64,000 nucleotides of DNA from Planctomycetota bacterium (GTDB taxonomy: Bacteria; Planctomycetota; UBA1135): NCBI GenBank assembly GCA_002705055.1, contig PAHY01000022.1, positions 31,548 to 95,547 on the forward strand, read 5' to 3'. Numbering within the stretch: the first letter of the stretch is position 1; every line of letters begins with the position of its first letter. This document shows positions 1 to 7,073 of the stretch, piece after piece. The translations under genes and the position numbers were made by a program. The notes beneath the pieces were generated by a model. The model was not told the origin of the DNA. It made no database searches and saw nothing but the letters and a program-made list of their open reading frames with translations.

Positions 1-438
1 GTCGGCGCCTGGGCCCCCAAGCCGGTGCAGGTCGCCGCGGCCGGCTGGCTCGACGACGTCGAGGCGGTCGACGCCTGGTCGCAGGATCTCAACGCTCGCG
101 CCCAGCACAGCCTGGAAGTGCTCGCGGACGGGATCTCAGCGCTGCAGGCCGACGGTCTGCCGGTCGAGATGATCCGACCGCAGGGCGCGATCTACCTCTC
201 GGTGCGCTTCGACCTGGTGGGCCGCAAGACTCCGGCGGGCGAGGTCCTCGCCGACAATGAGGCGGTCCGCTCCTATCTGCTCGAAGAAGCCGGCTTCGCG
301 ATCGTGCCCTTTGCCGCCTTCGGCGCCGACGAAGCCGATGCAGAAGGCTGGTCGCGCGCCAGCGTCGGGGCCGCCAGCGCCGACGAGCTGCGCGAGCGGA
401 TGCCGCACCTGCGGCGGGCCATCGAGGCGCTGGCTTAG
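1..438 (+). CDS. class I/II PLP aminotransferase, C-terminal part (5' end outside window)
   Basis: Open from the first base, so only the last 145 residues are visible. They match the small domain of fold-type I aminotransferases of the aspartate/aromatic group: an N-terminal 'GAWAPKPVQVA' stretch, the 'PQGAIYLSVR' strand typical of the small domain, and near the end 'WSRASVGAAS', whose Arg corresponds to the substrate carboxylate-binding Arg of the family. The PLP lysine lies upstream of the window, so substrate specificity cannot be judged. The TAG stop overlaps the convergent gene on the other strand by 4 bases. Family call is good; exact reaction unknown. Confidence 0.8.
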   Translation, partial: VGAWAPKPVQVAAAGWLDDVEAVDAWSQDLNARAQHSLEVLADGISALQADGLPVEMIRPQGAIYLSVRFDLVGRKTPAGEVLADNEAVRSYLLEEAGFAIVPFAAFGADEADAEGWSRASVGAASADELRERMPHLRRAIEALA

Positions 439-1091
439 GCCTCGCCCCCGCGACCGCTCGAGCGTCGCTCGCTCAGGGTGCGGATCTTGGCGTCCAGGGC
501 GTGGATCTCTTCCTGCTGCTGCTCATCCGGCACCTCGTCGTTGAGCACCAGATAGAGCGCCTCCTGATAGAGATCGAGCGCGCGTCGGGCGTCGCCTTTG
601 AACTCGTGCCGGCGGGCCTCCTCGACGATCGCCTCCAACCGAGCGACGTGGAGCAAGGCCTTCAGTTCGGCGACCGGCTGCGCCACCCGGCCCTCCGGTA
701 GCAGGCCTTCCCACTCCGCCGCCTTCTGCAGCGCCTTCTGAACGATCCCCACGCGCTTGTCGAGATCAGCCGCTTCCTGCGCGGCCACCGCCTTGCGCAC
801 GATGGTCTCGATCTCGGCGCGAATCAGCTCTTCACGCTGCTGTCGAAAAGCCGGCAGGATCTGACTCGGCGGCGGCGAGATCGTGGGTTCGCCCTGCAGC
901 TCAAAAGCCTGCAGCTCTTCGCTGGCACGAATCAGTTCGTCGAGCAGACTGAGCCGCGTCGTGGACGCTCGCGCCTTGTCCAGCTTGGGCACCCGCTCAT
1001 CGATCGCGACCGCGAGGCTCTCAATCCGCGCGCGCAGCTCGGCGGAGCGTCGGCGGCCGCCGCGCCCGAACCATCGACCCAGAAAGCTCAT
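435..1091 (-). CDS. helical protein of unknown function
   Basis: 218 residues, no recognised family. It has a basic N-terminus (WFGRGGRRR), then almost continuous charged amphipathic helix rich in Glu/Ala/Leu, and near residues 165-185 a segment (RRALDLYQEALYLVL) resembling a single TPR-type helix. No signal peptide or membrane segment, so probably cytoplasmic. Its start overlaps the stop of the upstream SRPBCC gene in an ATGA junction, so the two are translationally coupled. Reality of the gene rests on the coupling and codon pattern; function not assigned. Confidence 0.65.
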   Translation of the reverse strand: MSFLGRWFGRGGRRRSAELRARIESLAVAIDERVPKLDKARASTTRLSLLDELIRASEELQAFELQGEPTISPPPSQILPAFRQQREELIRAEIETIVRKAVAAQEAADLDKRVGIVQKALQKAAEWEGLLPEGRVAQPVAELKALLHVARLEAIVEEARRHEFKGDARRALDLYQEALYLVLNDEVPDEQQQEEIHALDAKIRTLSERRSSGRGGEA

Positions 1092-1534
1092 GCCGTTGCG
1101 CGCGACTCGACCAGCGCTTTCAGCCGTTCGAGATCCTCGGTGATGCGCTTGCTGATCGCCCCTCGCATCATGGGCATCATCAGCTTGAACAGAAAACTCC
1201 CGGCGTAGAAGCAGTTCGTGGAGCGGATGACCGTGGCGTCGCCCTCCGCGCTGAAGCGCATCTCGCAGGTGTTGCTCATGCCCTTGGTCGCGGCCTCGAA
1301 GGCGAAGCGCTCGTGCGGGTCGAAGGCAGTGACCGTCTCGATCATCTCGATCTGACGCTTGCCCTCCTGAAACAGCAGTCGGTGCTTCGAGCCGACGGTC
1401 TCCGGCTCGCCTTCGATCGTCTCAAGCGAGACGAAGCCCTTGCACCACTGCGGCATCAGCTCGACGTCGGTGAACATCGTCCATACCTGGGCGACGGGCC
1501 GGTCGATGCGCACTTCAATCTCGATCGGTTTCAT
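1088..1534 (-). CDS. SRPBCC (START-like) family protein
   Basis: 148 residues with the polyketide cyclase/Bet v1-like SRPBCC pattern: an opening strand 'EIEVRIDRPVAQVWTMFTD', then 'MPQWCKGF' (the usual 'LPQWWPGV' position), alternating strands in the middle and a long C-terminal amphipathic helix (residues 120-145) that closes the hydrophobic cavity. Members bind lipophilic ligands; the ligand here is unknown. A GGAG Shine-Dalgarno sits 8 nt before the ATG and a TGCTAGGCT extended -10-like element lies about 27 nt upstream. First gene of a two-gene unit with the helical protein downstream (ATGA overlap). Confidence 0.75.
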   Translation of the reverse strand: MKPIEIEVRIDRPVAQVWTMFTDVELMPQWCKGFVSLETIEGEPETVGSKHRLLFQEGKRQIEMIETVTAFDPHERFAFEAATKGMSNTCEMRFSAEGDATVIRSTNCFYAGSFLFKLMMPMMRGAISKRITEDLERLKALVESRATA

Positions 1535-1575
1535 GCGGGGGACTCCAAGGGATCGCGGTGCAGCCTAGCAGTCGC

Positions 1576-2715
1576 TCAGCGTTCGAGGGGAAAGCGCAGC
1601 TCGGCGAGCTGCTCGCCGTTGAGGAAGAACAGCGCTGCGCACTCGCCATCCAGCAGCTTGGCCGCCTTCCGGTCGAAGATCCGCTCGCGAATGTGGAAGC
1701 TGGAGGTGCAGAAGCCCGGGATCTCCACGGCCCCGGCCCGATACCGCTGCTTGCGCGGCCGACCGGCGACTTTGCCCGGGGTCTGAATCTCATAGACCAG
1801 GTCCGCCTTGGTGGCCTGATCGCGATTCTCGATCTCAAGCTCGAACACCAGGGCGGTGTTGGGCCTGACCGGCTGCTCGCTGCGCAGGCGGGCATGTGCC
1901 ACGACGTCGAGTCGACCAAAGCCGAGCAGCTGCAGCGCCCGCGGGTCGCCGCCCCGCGCCAGCCCGCGCAGCGCCTTCCGCACGATGTGCTCCTGCCACG
2001 GTCCGGCCTCGCCTTCCTCCTGCCAGCGCGCGCAGATCTCGAGCACCAGCTCCGCCTTCTTCTTGGCGATGTCGTTGAGCGCGTTGCCGACCGCGTTGGC
2101 GACGAAGCGCGAATGGTCGCCGCGCAGCTCCTCAAACAGCGGCGTCAGAAAGGCCGGGGATTCCACTGACCAGGCCAGGTGCTTCACCCAGACCCCGCGC
2201 GGCCGCACCGCCTCGACCGCGGCGCGACGGACGTACTCCGAAGGGTCGCGCGCCCAGTCAAGCAGCAGCTCCAGCACCTCGGGGCCGAGCGACTCCGCCT
2301 GCGGGCGCACCCCGAAAGCCTGCACCGCTTCCGCCACCATCGGGTCCTCGTCCTCGGCCAGCGGACGCAACTCGTGAAGCGCCGCCTCGGGCCGGTCGGC
2401 GAGCCAGCGCGCGATCACTCCGGGAACATGGAAGCGCAGCCGCGGCTCGCTCGAGGCGGCGAGGGCACGCAGCTGCCCCAAGGGGTCCTCCGCCTCGGCG
2501 ACGCGCTCGGCCAGACGCTCCTGCGTCAGCCGCCACTGCTGCACCACGCCTTCTGAAAAGTAGCCCGCGGCTTCGAGCTCCTGTTCGAGGCCCAGCGCCC
2601 GGGGCAGACCGACCGCCAGACAGGCGGCTTCCAGCAGAGGCAGACTGCTCGTCTCGCGCGCCTCGGCCGCCAGGCCCGAGCCGCGATTCGCACGACGACG
2701 CAGCTTGCCGGGCAT
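1576..2715 (-). CDS. AlkC/AlkD-like HEAT-repeat DNA alkylation repair protein
   Basis: 379 residues of paired helices. The middle holds the signature of the AlkC/AlkD superfamily: 'SEYVRRAAVEAVRPRGVWVKHL', 'SRFVANAVGNALNDIAKK' and 'VRKALRGLARGGDPRALQLLG'. The C-terminal ~90 residues are beta-rich ('PNTALVFELEIENRDQ'), like the C-terminal domain of COG4335 (AlkC)-type proteins. Family members remove N3/N7-alkylpurines without base flipping. The start is 5 nt from the upstream trmB stop, so they form one unit. Whether this copy is an active glycosylase cannot be told from the sequence alone. Confidence 0.75.
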   Translation of the reverse strand: MPGKLRRRANRGSGLAAEARETSSLPLLEAACLAVGLPRALGLEQELEAAGYFSEGVVQQWRLTQERLAERVAEAEDPLGQLRALAASSEPRLRFHVPGVIARWLADRPEAALHELRPLAEDEDPMVAEAVQAFGVRPQAESLGPEVLELLLDWARDPSEYVRRAAVEAVRPRGVWVKHLAWSVESPAFLTPLFEELRGDHSRFVANAVGNALNDIAKKKAELVLEICARWQEEGEAGPWQEHIVRKALRGLARGGDPRALQLLGFGRLDVVAHARLRSEQPVRPNTALVFELEIENRDQATKADLVYEIQTPGKVAGRPRKQRYRAGAVEIPGFCTSSFHIRERIFDRKAAKLLDGECAALFFLNGEQLAELRFPLER

Positions 2716-2720
2716 CGCCG

Positions 2721-3692
2721 CTAGCTCGCCGGAACCGCTTTGCCGAGTTCCGCCGCCAGGTCCTCGAGCGCGAAGCGCACCGCCGGGGTGTAGTACGGAC
2801 GCGGCCGGCCGTGCATCCGGAGCAGCACCCGACCGTCCTGCTTCTCGGTCAGCCGCATGTAGTAATGCTGAGAGAAGCTGTCATCGGAAGCCACGAGGTA
2901 GAGGAACCAGCCGTCCTCGGCGCGGAAGACCTCTTTCACTTCGTAAACCGCATCCCTTTGGGAACCGCGCCGACCCGTGAGTGCCTGCACGGCCGCGTCT
3001 TGGGGTGCATGAGGAAGACGAATGACTTTCATTTCTTCGGACAGGATGCGTCGGGGCGCGACGGCGGGTCGTTCCAGGCGGACCACCACACGATAGGTCT
3101 CACGGCCGAGCTCTTCCCACTTGCGCTCGTAGCGGGTGTGGAACGCGCGGACCGGGCCGGTCTCGCTGCTGACGATCGAGAAGGGACCGGCTGCGCCCAG
3201 CACCGCTTCGGTTTCGGCGGCGTACCAGGCCTGATCGGTCACCAGCTCAAACTCGCCGCCGGGGCGCAGGACATCGGCCAGAGTTGCCGCAAACTCGGGC
3301 GAGTAGACCCGGTGCTTGGCGTGCTTCTCCTTCGGCCAGGGCATCGGAAACTGCATCAGCACCCGCTCCAGCGAGCCGGTGCCGAATAGCTCGCGCAGCA
3401 GGTAGCGGGCATCGCCGCGCAGCAGCCGCACGTTGTCCAGCCCGGCGCGCGCAAACTGAGGAACAGCGCGCAGAACGCAGTCCTGCGGCAGCTCAATGCC
3501 GACGAAGTTCCAGTCCGGCTGCTGCTGCGCCCACCAGCACAGGTACTCGCCTCCGCCGTAGCCAATCTCGACCGCGAGCGGGGCGGAGCGGCCGAACACC
3601 GCCGTCCAGTCGATCGGAAACGGGCCCTGCTCGGCAGCCGCAAGCTCGTAGCGCTCCAGGAGTTCGGGGCGAGGCTTCATCGCAATGCGCAT
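2721..3692 (-). CDS. trmB: tRNA (guanine-N7-)-methyltransferase, C-terminally extended
   Basis: 323 residues; ordinary TrmB is about 210-240. The Rossmann core (residues ~15-200) has the SAM motif 'VEIGYGGGEYLCWWA', 'FVGIELPQDCVLRA', 'DARYLLREL' and the signature region 'FPMPWPKEKHAKHR', all TrmB hallmarks; it makes m7G46 in tRNA. Two oddities: the Asp of the usual FPDPWPK motif is Met here, and residues ~205-323 form an extra domain ('AVYEVKEVF', 'GWFLYLVASDD', 'FSQHYYMRL') like the distal extension described in TrmB of some thermophiles. Head of a unit with the alkylation-repair gene; divergent from the YdbC-like gene. Confidence 0.85.
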   Translation of the reverse strand: MRIAMKPRPELLERYELAAAEQGPFPIDWTAVFGRSAPLAVEIGYGGGEYLCWWAQQQPDWNFVGIELPQDCVLRAVPQFARAGLDNVRLLRGDARYLLRELFGTGSLERVLMQFPMPWPKEKHAKHRVYSPEFAATLADVLRPGGEFELVTDQAWYAAETEAVLGAAGPFSIVSSETGPVRAFHTRYERKWEELGRETYRVVVRLERPAVAPRRILSEEMKVIRLPHAPQDAAVQALTGRRGSQRDAVYEVKEVFRAEDGWFLYLVASDDSFSQHYYMRLTEKQDGRVLLRMHGRPRPYYTPAVRFALEDLAAELGKAVPAS

Positions 3693-3718
3693 TCTCGCAT
3701 CGCGGCCCCCTGCCGCGG

Positions 3719-3724
3719 TAGCAT
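3719..3724 (+). promoter_or_regulatory. -10-like element of the YdbC-like gene
   Basis: TAGCAT only 6 nt before the ATG at 3731, with no Shine-Dalgarno between. If used, transcription would begin at or very near the start codon (leaderless mRNA). No convincing -35 seen. Confidence 0.35.
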
Positions 3725-3730
3725 GGTTCC

Positions 3731-4402
3731 ATGCTCCTCAAGATGATTCGCTGCGATGTGGCAGCGGAGCGCCGCGAGGCCTTCGCCACAGGACAGCAGG
3801 CGTGGTCCGCGGTCGCCGAGCGCCCCGGTTTTCTGGGTCAGGCCGGCGGCTGGACGGAACGCCAGGCCTGCCTGGCCTCCTGGTGGACCGATTGGGCGGC
3901 CTACTCCGGCTTTCGCAAGGAGCTCCATGACCACCTGCTCGCGCGCAGCGGCCACGGCCTGGCCTGCGATCGGATCGAGGTCTCGTACTGGGAGGCCGTC
4001 CCGGAAGAGCAGGTCGACCGCCGCGGCAGCTCGGATGTACGAGAGGCTCCGGGTCTGCTCCAGGTCGAGCTGCTCGAACTGGCTCCCGGCTGCCTGCCCG
4101 AGTTCCGCGAGTTCCTGACCTGGCGCTGGCACAGCGCGCTCGCCGGGTCCACCGGTCTGCACGAAGCCCGCCTCTGCCGGCACCGCAAGCGCCCGGGTCG
4201 TTACCTCATCTGGTCGCTCTGGGCGGCCGGCGCCCGTCCGACCAGCTTTGCCGGTCTGCTCCAGCCGGGCTATCGCATTCCGCAACGTCGGCTCCAGTTG
4301 CTGCGCAGCCACGAGGCGATGCGCATGCCGCTCGAGACCACGTGGTCCGTCCCTCAAGCCGAAGCTGGAGAGACCAGCTTCCTCGTCCCAGAAGAATCCT
4401 GA
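3731..4402 (+). CDS. YdbC-like (DUF4937) protein
   Basis: 223 residues with two ferredoxin-fold-like halves. The first half matches the YdbC/DUF4937 pattern closely: 'MLLKMIRCDV', 'QQAWSAVAERPGFLGQAGGW', 'ACLASWWTDWAAYSGFRKELHD' and 'YDRIEV'-like 'CDRIEVSYWE'. The second half (from about residue 95, 'LLQVELLELAPGCLPEFREFL') repeats the monooxygenase-like layout. Biochemical role unknown; relatives resemble antibiotic-biosynthesis-monooxygenase folds. The stop codon overlaps the ATG of the next gene by one base (TGATG), so the two are translationally coupled. Confidence 0.75.
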   Translation: MLLKMIRCDVAAERREAFATGQQAWSAVAERPGFLGQAGGWTERQACLASWWTDWAAYSGFRKELHDHLLARSGHGLACDRIEVSYWEAVPEEQVDRRGSSDVREAPGLLQVELLELAPGCLPEFREFLTWRWHSALAGSTGLHEARLCRHRKRPGRYLIWSLWAAGARPTSFAGLLQPGYRIPQRRLQLLRSHEAMRMPLETTWSVPQAEAGETSFLVPEES

Positions 4403-5193
4403 TGCTCAGCACCCTCATCCTTGCCTTCAGCGCGCTGGCGCAGACGCCGGCCGCCCCCGCAGCTCCGGTTGCCCCGGTTCAAGAAGCTGCCCCCAGCTGG
4501 GAGGCGCAGACGATCTGCCCGGTGTCGGCAGAACCGCTCGACGGAGAGAAGAGTCACTTCGTCGACTTCGAAGGTCAGCGGATCTACGTCTGCTGCAAGA
4601 AGTGCGTGAAGAAGGCCGCCGCGGATCCCGAGCAGATGCTCTTCGTGCTCGCCCAGGCCGGGCAGGCCACAGAATCGACCAACACGATCTGCCCCGTCTC
4701 CGGCGAGAAGCTGGACGGACGTGACCACGTGGTCTGGGTCGGCAACAAGAGCTTTGCGGTCTGCTGCAAGAAGTGCCACCGCAAGGCCAGCGGCACTCCC
4801 GCGGTGTACCTCGACAAGCTCGAGGGTCGGACCAAGCAGACGCTCTGCCCGATCTCGGGCGAGAAGGTCGACCCGAAGGTCGCCACCGAGGTGAACGGCT
4901 TCCAGGTCAAAGCCTGCTGCGAGAAGTGCGTGGCCAAGATTGAAGCGGATCCGAACGCTGCCCTGGCCAAGCTGGCCAGCCAGAAAGTCGTGCTCGAGCC
5001 GATCGCCAAGACCTGCACGCTGAACCCGAAGGAGAAACGGGATGCCCAGGTCTTCGTGACCGTCGGCGCGCAGCGTCACTACTTCTGCTGCAATAAGTGC
5101 CGCGGCAAGTGGCTCGCCAAGCGGGCCGCGCCCAAGAAGACCGAAGCCGCGACCGCCGGCGCGCTCCAGTTCCTCGGCGGCGACGGCCGCTAG
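4402..5193 (+). CDS. secreted protein with four TRASH/YHS-like Cys repeats
   Basis: 263 residues. A short signal peptide (MLSTLILAFSALAQ) and Ala/Pro linker precede four copies of one module, at about residues 37-80, 95-140, 147-190 and 208-250. Each has 'CPxSxE-x(19-22)-CCxKC' (repeats 1-3: TICPVSAE, NTICPVSGE, QTLCPISGE; each then VCCKKC or ACCEKC); the fourth is degenerate at its first half (TCTLNPKE) but keeps CCNKC. The spacing resembles the metal-sensing TRASH/YHS modules, so soft-metal binding outside the cytoplasm is a fair inference. Translationally coupled to the YdbC-like gene. The ATG at 4402 is preferred because it begins the signal peptide. Confidence 0.75.
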   Translation: MLSTLILAFSALAQTPAAPAAPVAPVQEAAPSWEAQTICPVSAEPLDGEKSHFVDFEGQRIYVCCKKCVKKAAADPEQMLFVLAQAGQATESTNTICPVSGEKLDGRDHVVWVGNKSFAVCCKKCHRKASGTPAVYLDKLEGRTKQTLCPISGEKVDPKVATEVNGFQVKACCEKCVAKIEADPNAALAKLASQKVVLEPIAKTCTLNPKEKRDAQVFVTVGAQRHYFCCNKCRGKWLAKRAAPKKTEAATAGALQFLGGDGR

Positions 5194-5207
5194 TCCAGCG
5201 CTGCTCC

Positions 5208-5243
5208 AGGCAGGCCGGCTTCCCGCGCGGAGTCGGCCTGCCT
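5208..5243. terminator. hairpin between convergent genes
   Basis: A 10-bp perfect inverted repeat (AGGCAGGCCG / CGGCCTGCCT) with a 16-nt loop occupies the gap between the convergent Cys-repeat and dehydrogenase genes. No T-tract on either strand, so it could be a weak bidirectional terminator or an RNA 3'-end stabiliser. Confidence 0.45.
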
Positions 5244-6243
5244 ACGACCAGGCCGAATCCTGCAGGCTGTCGAGCACGCGGTACGCCACTTCCACCGCTG
5301 CTGCTCCCGCCTCGCCGCTGACCTCATAGGCTTCGCCTGCGCGCACCGCTGCGGCGAAGGCCTCCAGTTCCGCGCGCAGCGGCTCGGTGTCGTCAAGATG
5401 AAGCTCTTCGACTTCGAGCAGGCTGCGGAAGCCCTCGACCGGATTGCCGGAGGCCGCGGCCTCGGCCACTTTGTCGGGGCTGAAGCCTTCGGCCTTCTGC
5501 ACCAGGAGCGCATAGCGATCGCCGCTGTCGACCGAGACGTAGCTGTCCGGGCCGAAGAAGCGGAAGCGGCGCATCGGCTTGAGCGAAAGCCGGGAGGCGG
5601 TCAGGTTGGCCGCGCTGCCATCGGCGAAGCGCAGGCGCGCGGACACGATGTCTTCGGAGGGGCTGAGGGTCGCGCCCCCCACCGCGTCCACTTCGACGAC
5701 CTCCGAACCCGTCCAGGCTAGGCACAGATCGATGTCGTGAATCATCAGATCGAGAACCACGCCGACGTCGGTGCTGCGGAAGGTGTAGGGCGCGAGCCGG
5801 TGCGCTTCGATGAAGCGCGGACGGATGCCCAGCTCACGCGCCCGGCGGACCGCCGGATTGAAGCGCTCGACGTGGCCGACCCCGACCATGGCGCCGCCGG
5901 CCTGCGCCGCGGCGAGGATCCGCTGACAGGCCTCTGGATCGGGGGCCATCGGCTTCTCGATCAGGCAGGCCTTGCCCGCCGCAAGAAAGGGGGCGGCGCA
6001 GGCCTCGTGCGCCACGGTCGGGGTGGCGATCACAGCGAAGTCGACCTCGCCCGCGAGCTCCCCGACCTCGGCCTGCCAGCGGCAGGAGTAGCGGTCGGCG
6101 ATTTCCTGGCCACGGCTGGCATCTGCGTCGACCACGGCGACCAGCTCGACTCCTTCGAGCTCGGCCAGAATGCGAGCGTGGTGGCGGCCCAGGTGGCCGA
6201 CGCCGACCACGCAGGCGCGGAGGGTGCGGGAGGGATCCGACAT
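5242..6243 (-). CDS. Gfo/Idh/MocA-family NAD(P)-dependent oxidoreductase (GnnA candidate)
   Basis: 333 residues. An N-terminal Rossmann fold carries 'VVGVGHLGRHHARIL', then 'VIATPT', the family's 'IEKPMA' (catalytic-lysine loop, around residue 96) and 'VGHVERFNPA'. The C-terminal alpha/beta domain has 'DLMIHDIDL' with the substrate-binding His/Asp. It lies 11 nt downstream of lpxA in the same unit. In Leptospira and Acidithiobacillus a homologue in this setting, GnnA, oxidises UDP-GlcNAc at C3 before GnnB aminates it to give amide-linked lipid A. That is a plausible role, but no gnnB-type aminotransferase lies in this window, so the function is inferred from context only. Confidence 0.8.
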   Translation of the reverse strand: MSDPSRTLRACVVGVGHLGRHHARILAELEGVELVAVVDADASRGQEIADRYSCRWQAEVGELAGEVDFAVIATPTVAHEACAAPFLAAGKACLIEKPMAPDPEACQRILAAAQAGGAMVGVGHVERFNPAVRRARELGIRPRFIEAHRLAPYTFRSTDVGVVLDLMIHDIDLCLAWTGSEVVEVDAVGGATLSPSEDIVSARLRFADGSAANLTASRLSLKPMRRFRFFGPDSYVSVDSGDRYALLVQKAEGFSPDKVAEAAASGNPVEGFRSLLEVEELHLDDTEPLRAELEAFAAAVRAGEAYEVSGEAGAAAVEVAYRVLDSLQDSAWS

Positions 6244-6254
6244 CGCCGCAGAGT

Positions 6255-7073
6255 CTAGGCTTCCGGCTGCGGCGGGCGGCGCAAAGCCTCGCGATATCGG
6301 CCCTGGTAGCCGCGCTCCATGTCGCGCAGGAAGGAGACCAGGCGCAGCACCTCGGGCGTGAGGCTGGAGACCGACTCGAGCTCGTCGAGGACCAGCGCGA
6401 CCGGCGCCTCGTCCTGGTAGAGCTTGCGGTACGCGGCGCGCAGCTGGCGGATCGCCTCGTCGGCCTTGCCGCGTCGCTTCAGCCCGACCAGATTGACGCC
6501 ACGGACCCGCGCTGGGCTGCCTTCGATGGTCATGAACGGCGGCACATCCTTGACCACGCGGCTCATTCCGCCGACCATCGCCAGGCTGCCGATGGTCACG
6601 AAGTGATTGACCGCGGTGCCGCCGGAGATGATCGACTGATCTTCGATGCGGACGTGGCCAGCCAGCAGCACGTTGTTGCCGATGATGACCTCGTCTTCAA
6701 TGACGCAGTCATGGGCCACGTGCGCGCAGGCCATGATCAGGTTCTGATTGCCGACAGAGGTCACCCAGGACCCCGCCGCGGTGCCGATATTGATCGTCAC
6801 GAACTCGCGCACCACGTTGTCGTCGCCGATCACCAGCGCCGACTCCTCGCCGGTGTACTTGAGATCCTGCGGCTTGCCGCCGATCGCCGCCTGGCCCACG
6901 AAGTGATTGCGCTCGCCGATTGTGGTCTTGCCCTGCACCACGACGTGCGGACCCAGAATGGTGCCCGCGCCGATCCGTACCCGGCTGCCCACGTAGCAGA
7001 AGGGCCCGACGACCACCGAAGGGTCGAGTTCCGCGCCAGGGGCGACGAATGCGGTCGGGTGCACGCTGGTCAT
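6255..7073 (-). CDS. lpxA: acyl-ACP:UDP-GlcNAc O-acyltransferase
   Basis: 272 residues, near the usual ~262. The N-terminal two thirds is a left-handed beta-helix of hexapeptide repeats (e.g. 'VVVGPFCYVGSRVRIG'); 'MACAHVAHDCVI' holds the catalytic His of LpxA, and 'NNVLLAGHVRIED' with 'ISGGTAVNHFVTIG' are family hallmarks. The C-terminal helical domain follows ('RKADEAI'-like 'KRRGKADEAIRQL'). It transfers the 3-hydroxyacyl chain to UDP-GlcNAc, the first step of lipid A synthesis in the cytoplasm. Its ATG overlaps the lpxC/fabZ stop (ATGA). Confidence 0.95.
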   Translation of the reverse strand: MTSVHPTAFVAPGAELDPSVVVGPFCYVGSRVRIGAGTILGPHVVVQGKTTIGERNHFVGQAAIGGKPQDLKYTGEESALVIGDDNVVREFVTINIGTAAGSWVTSVGNQNLIMACAHVAHDCVIEDEVIIGNNVLLAGHVRIEDQSIISGGTAVNHFVTIGSLAMVGGMSRVVKDVPPFMTIEGSPARVRGVNLVGLKRRGKADEAIRQLRAAYRKLYQDEAPVALVLDELESVSSLTPEVLRLVSFLRDMERGYQGRYREALRRPPQPEA

